Part shown: positions 54,883 to 64,000 of the stretch, in pieces | Layout: every line of letters starts with the position of its first letter | Position numbering within the stretch: the first letter of the stretch is position 1 | Assembly (NCBI GenBank): GCA_033439255.1 | Contig: CM065887.1 | Span: forward strand, 1,736,001-1,800,000 | From: Hericium rajendrae | Lineage: Eukaryota; Basidiomycota; Agaricomycetes; Russulales; Hericiaceae | Direction of reading: 5' to 3' | Length of the DNA stretch: 64,000 nt | The notes under the pieces: model-generated | Seen by the model: only the letters and a program-made list of their open reading frames with translations | Database searches by the model: none | What the model was told of the DNA's origin: nothing | Translations under genes and position numbers: made by a program

Positions 54883-55930
54883 CCCCAGTGAAGTGTATGA
54901 AGTCTACAAGCAAGGTGTGGATTCAAAAGGCTGCATGCAACATACTTGTGGCATCAACATGGGTGTACGCATGCCAGTGGGGCAGCTTTGAGTATGTGTG
55001 CACACATGGGCTGACACATGTGCAAGGGGAGCATGTGTGGGTGCTGGTGCACTGGCATAGCTGTGGGCATGCACACACAAATGACATCACCAGCTTGGAT
55101 GGGAATTGGGAATGAGACCGGGGAGGGTGCATTTTGGTTGTTGAATAGCACTGATGGCATATAAAACTTGCCTCACATTGGGCTTCTGCCAGACAAATGA
55201 CATGACGGCATGCATAGTGGCGTGTGTGACGTCCATGGGCACGAATGTACACATGTAGTTTGAGCAATGGACTATGGGATGGTGGGGGCATGCAGTCAAA
55301 AATGTGTATGCTGATAGGCATGTATTGGTAGATGCGCACTGTCTCAAACATGCAAGGATATGCAAAGCTGTTTGCGGACAACTGCGCATTGTCGAGGCAT
55401 GCTAGGAGGCTACTGCTCAGATGATCAGCAAAAAGATGTCGAGCCTTGCTGTTGTAGCAACAATGCTGTAGCAACAAGACCTGACAGGCATTGTGGGCCT
55501 TGCAGTTGCAGTGCTAGACTAGCACTGTGCATGCTCTTATCGTTGTGAGTAGGAATTAAATCTCTGGTGCACATAAGTGCTGGTTGTCGAAGATGGGTGA
55601 GGGCTGGTTGGCCAGTTGACCTGTTGATGAGGATGATGGAAGAAGTGCAGATGGTGCACAAGATATGATGGATGATGTCAAAAAATGGTGGGATGTCATG
55701 AAACTTGTCAAACATCATGAAACCTGTTGAAGAACAGTGAAAAATGAGAGCCTCGCTCGTTATCGAGCAAGACTCCTGAGATCAGTATGGTACAATAAAA
55801 TAAAAGGCTTTCAGACTCACCTAGAAGCCTCTCAAATCTCCATAACACCCATCCTGCCATTGAATTGGGGAGATATGGTGAAAAGGGGAGGATTAAAATG
55901 AAGAAACAGAGGGGAGGGCATCGTAAAAGT
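54883..55930 (-). mobile_element. Further A arm (minus strand), diverged
   Basis: A degraded GAGAGTATCG-type hairpin at 55746-55775 (CTCGCTCGTTATCGAGCAAG) with a CTCACCT (AGGTGAG donor on the minus strand) near 55820 precedes a TGTGTGCATGC-rich body to about 54890. Open minus-strand frames to 184 codons are Cys/His-rich. It abuts the right end of AB-3. Confidence 0.45.
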
Positions 55931-55934
55931 GAGA

Positions 55935-56112
55935 CACAACTTCAAGACCGACTGACTTGCAGGTGACCTGTAATATCACAGATACCTGACCTGCAGCTCT
56001 AGATCACCCAGTGGTGCAAATCTGCATGGATCCAGGTCAGCACCTTGGACAGATAGAATACATGTGAGTTCAGATCTAGGTCACCTGCGAGTGCACTTGT
56101 GTTGAACCCTAA
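55935..56112 (+). repeat. G3: short interspersed repeat, most diverged copy
   Basis: Contains CAGGTGACCTGTAATATCAC, GATACCTGACCTGCAG and ends GTTGAACCCTAA. The region 56113-56630 that follows is AT-rich and shows nothing I can annotate. Confidence 0.45.
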
Positions 56113-56630
56113 TATGCTTAAAGTGATGTTTGCACAATTGATGCTCTCATGCATTTGTATGAGTTTTTTGGACCTTCATGCTAATTGACAGGCAATTTTA
56201 CCAGAAAGTAGTTGCCATATTTGGTCACTAATTTCTGCCAGTATACAAAATATGGTTTGAAGGTGAGAATTCAATTTTAATAGTGTTTTATGCATGTAAA
56301 ATAGAAAAATACTGACTAGATTATACATTGAAGAGATATAAGCTCTATTAAAAAAACTGGTATGATTTACAAATGATTTATGTTATTTTTTGTAAAAGTC
56401 AGAAATAAAATCCAAATATAGAAATTAAATTCTGCCTTTGGTGCTAGCAGCAATGCATACAAATTAATAAAAGGTGCACAGGCTAACAGAAAATGTATGA
56501 GGTAGTAGGAGCATACATAAGTTTGCTGTGATGCCTATGGGTTGATACATGTGTAAGCAGATTAACAAAAGTATGCATAGATAAAAAAATGTGAGCCAAG
56601 AGTGCATATATGAGTTGGTGTAGTGTGTAT

Positions 56631-57896
56631 CATCTGAAAATTTGAAATTTCACATAGCCCAGTGTTGATCTATATGTCCTATCATAGCACTATAAAGTCT
56701 ATCACTATTTATGCAGCCACAGTTCTCAACTATGTAAGGCTATGAGGTCTATCATAGCTATTATAACAGTAGTTGGACACTATATAGTGCTACATGTTTC
56801 TGAAGGATAGCTGTAGTTGTTGTACAAATCACATAAATTCAAAGGCTTGCTCTGATCTATATGGTCCCTACTACGATCTCTGCTATTAGTACTGTCTCAG
56901 ATCAATCAGGTACAAGAGATATAAAGCCAGAATCAATTATATTTTATACAGCTACTAGTACAATCAAGTATATTACAAGTTCAAACAGTGCACACATGCA
57001 CAGTGGTGCACATCATGTACAGGTAGAGCTATGTGCAGGCATGTGTGCACTAGCAAGGCACAACAAAAGCACATATGTGCATAAGACACTAGGTTCATAC
57101 ACAAGGCATGACAAGCATCATGACTGTGCAGGAGGTCCAGTGGCTATGCTCATCAATTTTAAGCTGTAGTGGACCTATATGTAAGATGCAATGGGTAGCG
57201 AAGATGTGTGAGATATTGAGAGCCATGCATGAGGCATAGAGAGTGAGCATAAGGCATGCAGGTCCATGTGTAGGGCTGCTACTAGCCTGTACAGGAGATC
57301 AACAGGGTGTGGTGGCCATGCACAGGGTGCTGCAAGCATGTGCAGGGTGTCAAGATGCTGTGGGCCTGTACATGAAGTACAGTAAGCATCTATGGGATGG
57401 TGGCTTGTATGCAAGATGTAGTGTAGCATGGTGAGCATGCATAAGGCACTAAGCCTATGCATGGCTCGGTATGTCTGTGTATGAGGCATGAGGCACAAGG
57501 TACAGGCAGGTGACACACCTGCACTTAGCAACACACAATGCATGTATATGGTTGTGCTGGCTGACATGCTCACATTCAGCTGTAGCCATCTCTAAGCTGT
57601 CACTGGCCCATCCACAAGGTACATCGAGATGTGGTGGACCAACATAGGGTGTGACCAGTGAACATGAGGTATAGTGGGCTGGCATGAGGTGTAGCAGGCA
57701 TGCACGAGGTGTAGCAGGCATGCACGAGGCACTGGCCCTAGCACAATGCTACATGCCAAGTATAAGGCATGAGGTATAAGCCTGCATGCAAGATGTCAGT
57801 GTACCTGTACATGGCCATATATGATGGTAATTTATATATCTTCATTGATAATAAAAAAAAAAGGAATCGTTTTGCCATGCACAGCATTGGCCCTCT
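56631..57896 (-). mobile_element. AB-5: A arm and tail, truncated at a DUF6589-type gene
   Basis: The outer end CATCTGAAAATTTGAAATTT at 56631 matches AB ends. A CTATCATAG-type tail (56660-56830) and a GCATGCACGAGG-rich body (57000-57830) follow, read on the minus strand. The arm stops at 57896, where homology to the DUF6589-type gene begins, so its promoter side is lost. Short frames only. Confidence 0.5.
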
Positions 57897-60800
57897 CTCG
57901 CTTGCATTCAGCATTGAAGTCTGCGAGTGGATTCGTGGTCGATCCAGATGAGAGAGCAGCGAATCCAGTTGCGATCGCGTCAGGTGCAGGCTTCTCATCA
58001 GAATCAAAGACTCTGCCCTCCTTGTACATGTATACCTCATGTTCTTCCAAGCTCTGCATCAGTCGACTAATATCTTTCTGTAGTTCTGGTGTCGTATGCT
58101 TCAAACCTTGCTGAGCACCAAGGTCGGCATGGATGGAAGTAGCTAAACGGCGAAGGATGTCAATGCATGGTGAAACCGTCGCTAGCCAATCCCATGAATG
58201 TGTGTTCCCGTCCACCTTGTAGACACGCTATAAAGATGTCAGTAGTTACCGTGACGATAGATGCACCTCACTCACTTTAATCCAGAAGTTTAGATGCTCT
58301 TGAATGAGGTCAGCTTCCGCCCAAGCGTCGTTTTTTCCCGACAGATTAAGCAGCCAATTCTTGATAATAATAGTCCTTTCATGGTTAGTCAGAAGTGAGT
58401 ACAAAGTCAGGAAATGCTGATTGCGTACCGGAAACCTTCAGGCCAGACATTGCTCAGGTTATGCAGGAGATGGAGCATCTCATATGCGTACTTCAGTCGT
58501 CCATGCCCGCGGTAAGCGAAAGCCCATAACTTTAAAATGATGATGACACGACCGGAATCCCCTGTCTTGATAGCATCCGCAAACTCTCGAGTGAGGAGGG
58601 CATCACGCATGAAGAGCAGCGCATTTTCATGCACCATGTCGCCCTTTTTCACGTGCTCGTCGAGAGTGGGATCGCTCGCAGGTGTCGCCGTCTCCGCACG
58701 TTTTGCGGCCTTCTTGGCTTCGCGCTGAGCAGTGTCGCGTCGATACTCTTCAGGTGCATGCTTTTCGCGCAGTTCTTGAACGAAGTCGGCATCTGCGTAG
58801 CGGTCATAGATTAGCTGAGCATGTTCTCGCAGCGTCTCCCAAGAATTGATGGAAGATGTATATTCTTCCAAGGACGTCTGCCGAGAGACCAAGAGGAGAC
58901 AGTGGAGGACGCGAGCATAGAGCGATATCATGATCAGGTCCCGGCATGTTCGAAACCCAGGGAGCGAAGTGAGGACGATTGGTATGCGATCAAGGACTGT
59001 GTTATGGAAGGAAAGCCCGCCAGGGCTCCGTGTGCCTGCGTTTGGTTTGCCAAAGTGTGTCTCAAGGACGCCATGACAGTCAGCAATCTTCGCGTGAAAA
59101 AGACCCGGCATCAACGCTACATGCTTCCAAGATTCCGCGCCGTCCTCATGGCCTAAGCGGATATTGAGGATAGATCGTTGTCGTGCGATAGTGAGCTGGT
59201 CGCCGGCCACAATCTTGGCGTATTTCGAGAACTCTACACTCTGCATGTCAAGGTTCAGCTCTGTGTAAATTGCTTCGAGGACTTCGATGTTGCCGGTGAC
59301 AGACGACTCGTCAATCTCCATGGCGGGAAGTGGAAATATGGAAGACTTATGTAGAGGTATCTTATCGCTTGACTCTGGCACCGAAGCCTTCAAGTCCTTC
59401 TCCCATTTCTTGAAACCGTCACCGCCATGGGTGACGATAATCCGAAGAATCGTGTGGACCATGCATTGTTGGAAGAGTGACTGCTCGGTGGGGGTGAGAC
59501 ATATGTCCTCGAGCGACAAATCATCTGCATTTTCTATGCCACGGTCGATGTTCTCTGTAAGCATGTCGGCATGGTTGGCGTCGAATAAGGGGAAAATGGT
59601 GGCACAGGTGCCATTTTCTTGGGTATCTGTGGGTAACGTTCAGTGATGAAGCGCGAGACTTGTCAGAGACGAAGAATCATTTGGAACTAATGATGAACTT
59701 ACTCTTTCTACCGAGAATTTGTTCAGCTATCTGGATGTTGAGGTTCACGTTATCGTATATGTCCCCAAACAGACTGGTAGCTGCAATGAGACGAGCAGAT
59801 ACTCGGCAGACGTCTGATAGTTGTCTGAGCATTCCAAGTCGAGCGCCTTGCTGCATCGCCGCGGTGGGCGCTTGATGTACACGTGTTGGCGCGCGCGGAG
59901 TTTCCGAGTCGACTACTACTGGCACTGCGACCTCAGAGTCCACGTTTACACCTCGTGGAAATGGTGGGTGAGTATCTGCCAGCAGATTATCTCTAGTGTC
60001 ATTGTTAGAGGGCGCTGCGTCAGTCGAATCAGCTTGATTCGACGTGTCATTCGAATTGTTGGGCTGATTTTGGCCAGATTCGTCAGTTGAGTCCTCGGAG
60101 TCACTTGCGGCGCTACGATCAACATCCTACAAGTTCAATGTGGTGGTATCATATACGGGTCTCTCGGTATAGGTCTGTACTAACCTCTTTGATCTGCTCC
60201 AATGGTTTGAACTCGCCAGGCGTAATGATGCTCGTATAACCAGCAGAAATGCCTAACGAGCTGAGGACGGTGAAGTGCTGACGTTGAGCCCCGGTGGCCA
60301 TCAGGTACGTGCCGTTCACCATTCCTGGATAGCTGTTGGCACGACTAAATCCTTTGAGTAAGATTATCATGGCATTCCCCTGGAGCTACAACCATTGTCA
60401 GTATTCCATCGTCTGCCTGGGATCACAGATGAGACCCACCAATCGCTTGCGCGAGAAACCAATTGCGGACATAGTACATTCTTGTCGTCGGCTTGTAGAA
60501 AAAGCTTGACAAACCTCAAACATTACAGGTGCATCTCGAGCAAGGATATCTGTCATGCCGGACAGACTATACGAGAGAAAGAAGTCCTCATTGACTGTCT
60601 TCCCCATCGTGTGCAACACGCCTTCACGCGTGATTTGATTTGCCTCCTTCCTTGTCATCCTCTTGATCAGCTCTACTGCCCATTTGCGCACCAGAGCCCT
60701 TGATGACGGATTATAGCCCGATGACCAGAAATCGAGGATGCGATGAACGCGGTCCACATCATAGAAGAATCCCTTCCATTGATAGTCATGTTGCAATTTC

Positions 60801-61552
60801 GTCTTCGGGTCGAAGACATACTCCAGAAGCTCTGCCAATGTAAGTTCACTCTCTTGTAACGTGGCCAAAATGTTATCGAATGCTTGTACACGTCGCAGGG
60901 CTGCAATAGCTTCGTCCTGCTCTTGCGCCTTGTTTTCGGCCAGCTTGTTTTGCTGCATAGTTTCTATCCGTTTTTTTGCCTTTATCTGACCCAAGACCTT
61001 CCGCTCAGTGGTTGGACTATAGACCAGATCCGATGAGGTGGTCTGCCCGGTAATGCGCTGGGGCGTGAGAGGAACAGGCGGACACGAGGAGCTTTGTGGG
61101 CGTAGGTGATCGCCTCGTGTACGGCGAGGTGTCATCGCATATCCCCTCCCATGTTGTTCGTCCAGCTGCAAAGGAACAGCACGAGATACTTGGGCTAAAG
61201 GAACATCTTCAGATGTCGGCAGGTGAGGAGAGGGTGAATGCGCTATAGGTATATCATCTGAATCATGCACTGCAGGTAGCTCCGAGTCCCTCGGTGCGTG
61301 TCGGTGAACCTGCATAGTGGGTGAGTTGTTCAAAATTCTAGCCGTGTGGTGGATAGCTAAGCGTGCAAGTGGGTAGTCGTCGGACATTTCCATGTGCTCT
61401 CCATCCCAGTCTTCACCCTCATCAGATGTGTCGGACTCGGAGATTGGGTCTGAGGGAGGTAGATCATTTGGACCGAATCTTGATTGACGAGCTGGTGCCG
61501 TCCAATATGGTTCGAGGTCATCCGAAGTGAGGATACGGCGACGGGACGACAT
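57897..61552 (-). pseudogene. DUF6589-type protein gene, 3' end cut by AB-5
   Basis: Exons 61552-60440, 60385-60185, 60126-59703, 59626-58429, 58375-58276 and 58227-57897; introns 48-76 bases, and all joins keep phase in my reading. The protein starts MSSRRRILTSDDLEPYW and has an acidic Ser-rich N-terminus, then MFEVCQAFSTSRRQECTMSA and GFSRANSYPGMVNGTYLM. The core is FPLFDANHADMLTENIDRG, YAKIVAGDQLTIARQRSI, WKHVALMPGLFHAKIADCHG, TCRDLIMISLYARVLHC, LLFMRDALLTREFADAIKTG and KYAYEMLHLLHNLSNVW. I recognise this as the DUF6589 type found in many copies in Agaricomycetes; its activity is unknown to me. At AECKRE the frame enters repeat sequence and ends after 20-odd foreign codons. The missing end is like that at 41424-42404. 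A start at 61702 is possible but would overlap the RecQ start. Confidence 0.7.
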
Positions 61553-61700
61553 TTGCCAACGGATGAGCGTAAGGCTGTCGCAAGGCAGAATTTGCATTCC
61601 AGGGAGTCCGATCACATGTAGGCACCAAGTGCGCCACTGCGCGTCCGCCCTTAGGTCCACCAGCTTTGCTCCCGCCTTCGCCAATCCTCCTCGGGTCATC
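61553..61700. promoter_or_regulatory. 148-base divergent promoter between DUF6589-type gene and RecQ
   Basis: Lies between the chosen starts (61552 minus, 61701 plus). Both genes have longer in-phase extensions into it (to 61702 and 61527), so either may start inside the other's leader. No TATA box is obvious. Confidence 0.5.
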
Positions 61701-64000
61701 ATGTCTCAGACTATACCCCCTGTTTCTGTACCCGTTGGGACACGTCACAAACGGAAGCATGCAATCCCTCGAACAAAGCCTTCTGTCTCTCCTCGTCCTC
61801 CGCCGCGCGACCTTCAAGCAATCATTGAAGAACTGAAAGAGCTTCCGAACCTCATCGAGAGAAAATTTTCCTGCTGGCCGGATGGTGCTCAGGAATTTCA
61901 GCTGGAGGGCATGCGAGCCCAGCTTCTTGGAACAGATGTCATAATTCATGCTGCCACAGGCTCGGGGAAGACGGGCATTGCTGCCGGCCCGCACTTGTTG
62001 AAGAGCAGTGAAGGCAAGGTGACATTGTTTGTTTCCCCACTAATCGCACTCCATAACGAGCAGGTGAGTAATTTTTGCTCCCCATCTTACCGATGTCTGA
62101 CGCAGCTGAGCTATCCTTTAGGTCGAAACATTCCGCAATGAATTCAACCTCAACGCTATCGCAATTAACAGCGCTCACGGTGGCTGCACTAAAGCCAAGA
62201 TGAAGGTGACGTGTCTGATTTTTTGGACAAAGCAATAGCGGGCTGACGTATCTACCGTATCTACAGAGGATTGTCGCCGGAAAGTGGCCAATCGTCATTG
62301 TGTCACCGGAGATGCTCCAATCGCGCCAGTTTATTGAGGGCGTGTTACGGAGAGTTTGGGCCCCGAGTCCTTTCCGTCTTTATTGACGAAGCTCATTGTG
62401 TTTCACACTGGGGGGCTTCATTCCGAAAGAAGTACGGGACTATAGGTGTCATTCGAGCATTCCTCCCAAAGTCAACATCCTTTGTTGCTGTGTCTGCCAC
62501 ACTCACTCCCCGAGTTCGTCGTGACCTGATCCATCGACTCCAGTTCAATACGCTAAACTACAAGTTTATCAACATAGGAAATGACCGTCAAAATGTATCT
62601 CAGGTTGTGCGCGCTCTACAACATCCTATGAACACCTTCGCGGATCTCGACTTCATCATTCCCACCTCAGTCGTTGAGCCTCTCGACATTCCCAAAACCT
62701 TTCTCTATGTAGATGATATCAAGACCGGCAGCGCGATTGTTGACCATCTGAACAGTCGTGTCAGCCCGACATTCCGTGACCGAGGCCTTGTACGGCCATA
62801 CAATGCTGCAATGTCCAAGCAGTATCGAAAGGATGTGATGAAGCTTTTCAAAGCAGGTATAGTCTGTGTACTAGTTTGCACCGATGCTGCTGGGATGGTA
62901 TGTCGAAACTCATCATTATTTGTGCATTATTCCACTGACAATCGTAACAGGGATGCAACATCCCAGACATCGATATGGTTGTCCAGTGGAAAGCTCCGCC
63001 ATCTCTAAGTGCGTGGGTTCAGAGGGCAGGCCGTGCAGCGCGAAGACCGGGAAGTAGTGGACTTGCTGTCCTACTTGTCGAGAAAGTTGCATTCGAATTG
63101 GATCCAAAGGCTGCAGCACTACCTGGTTCTGAGGGTTCTGAAGCGTCTGGAGAGGGTGATGAGCAGAGCACCCAAGGTCGCGGTCGAGGGAACGGTCGAG
63201 GGAATGGACGTGGACGAGGACGTGGGACTGGCAATGGGCGTAAACGTGGGGGTAAAGGCCCCAGCATGCGCGGAGGGCAAAGAAGCCGAGGTGCGCGACT
63301 AGGCTCAGATTATGCAATCCGACATGGGCAGCGCCGTGGCGAGTACGAAGGCCAGCATGATGCCATTCAAGTCCGAGAAGAACCTCCCTTGACGGACGAC
63401 TCACTGGCTGAAGGTTTGTATGTATTCATACAGACCACCAAATGCCGTCGTGAGGTTCTTTGCAAGGTATTCGAGAATGCCTGTCCCCGTATGTTCATGC
63501 CCGCTGCTTCGAGTTCCCTCACTCGGTACTGAACTTCCGAAGGTGTATCATCACAGATCTGTTGCGACTTGTGCAATCCCTCTTTCCTCGACAGAGTACG
63601 CCCTGGTCCTCGTCCACCGTCTTCTCGCCAGTCTCGCACAACGAAACATGAGCCAACCGAATCTGTCAGAGATGCATTATACGTGTGGCGCCGAGACATC
63701 AAGAAGAAGCACTTCGCCGGAACTCTTATCGCACCGCACGGTATTCTGGACAACAATACATGCGAGCTGCTCGCCTGCGTCGTTCCAATTCGCGACAAAG
63801 ACAAGCTGCAGCAGTTGCTCGGATCCAGCTGGGCGCTTTGGTCCCGATTTGGAGATGAGCTCTTTGACTTGCTCTCAAGTCTCGTACCTCCGTCAACATT
63901 ACCGGAACCCCGGCCTCCTTCAAAGCGCCGAAATGATGTGGTAGAAGAACCCACCGCGGACCTCTATCCACCAGACCATGCTCCTGTTCCAACCACATCA
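61701..64000 (+). pseudogene. RecQ-like DEAH helicase, one frameshift, runs off the window
   Basis: Exons 61701-62063, 62122-62205, 62267-62897, 62951-63488 and 63543 to the window end, with introns of 53-61 bases. ATP-dependent 3'-5' DNA unwinding is the family activity. Walker A is AATGSGKTGIAAG; motif Ia is FVSPLIALHNEQ; the DEAH box is FIDEAHCVSHWG (62382 on). VAVSATLTPRVRRDL is motif III; VLVCTDAAGMGCNIPDIDMV and WVQRAGRAAR are motifs V and VI. A Gly/Arg-rich stretch follows (about 63175-63290), then a Cys-rich segment ICCDLCNP and a C-terminal WALWSRFGDEL region. Between FIEGVLR and FGPRVLS (about 62350) the phase shifts by one base, so this copy is probably broken or misassembled there. 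Telomere-linked helicases of other fungi are RecQ-like, a possible parallel. Confidence 0.75.

Noticed and set aside
1-64000. Starship-type giant element
   Set aside because: No DUF3435 tyrosine recombinase is present, and the nested small elements explain the region.

Overview
This 64 kb window looks like repeat-rich DNA of a filamentous basidiomycete, most likely Agaricomycotina. The signs are GT-AG introns of about 47-60 bases with CTAAC/CTGAC-type branch sites, chromodomain Ty3/Gypsy elements, Tnp2-, pogo- and IS630/Tc1-type transposases, and a DUF6589-type protein beside a RecQ-like helicase. No rRNA, intact tRNA gene, CRISPR or obvious housekeeping gene was seen. Genus and chromosome position cannot be told; a subtelomeric place is possible but unproven.

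Layout. 1-2.7 kb: 3' part of a spliced repeated-family gene and a convergent, decayed IS630/Tc1 transposase. 2.85-4.58 kb: a TA-flanked foldback element (F1) with 762-base arms. 4.6-12.5 kb: Gypsy-1, a chromovirus with one long gag-pol frame broken by stops and a damaged RT active site. 12.7-14.25 kb: remnant of a repeat called AB here. 14.77-19.71 kb: a 4.9 kb imperfect palindrome (F2) that splits a coiled-coil gene (14.4 and 19.7-20.5 kb). 21-22.6 kb: a second coiled-coil gene. 23.8-29.0 kb: a fossil Tnp2/CACTA-like reading frame interrupted by a 536-base TAA-flanked MITE and by a 3.1 kb AB element; removing either in thought rejoins the frame exactly. 29-34.4 kb: small TA-flanked foldback MITEs and a second AB element. 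34.4-36.4 and 42.6-44.5 kb: oppositely oriented tRNA-related SINE-like arrays, enclosing a decayed pogo transposase and the 3' end of a DUF6589-type gene. 44.9-54.9 kb: a third AB element carrying a young, nearly intact Gypsy-2 (identical 5-base target duplications, 423-base LTRs with two differences seen). 54.9-57.9 kb: more AB-derived arms. 57.9-64 kb: 5' part of a DUF6589-type gene, divergent from a RecQ-like helicase across 148 bases.

How it fits together. The commonest element is AB, about 3 kb: two divergently transcribed arms meeting at a central promoter region, with inverted ends beginning CATC and a 2-base target duplication. One arm (B) has a TATA box and, in the clearest copy, a chain of ~30-base micro-exons. 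The other (A) has a pyrimidine-rich leader, a short intron with a TACTAAC branch, a GAGAGTATCGCTC hairpin and about 1 kb of GCATGC-rich sequence. I do not recognise it as a described family. Its ends match three small MITEs in the window, which suggests one mobilising transposase. Many stops are TGA where CGA is expected, fitting decay of methylated CpG in the old elements; Gypsy-2 has little of it. The DUF6589/RecQ pair is the best candidate for a functional two-gene system, though here both genes are damaged.
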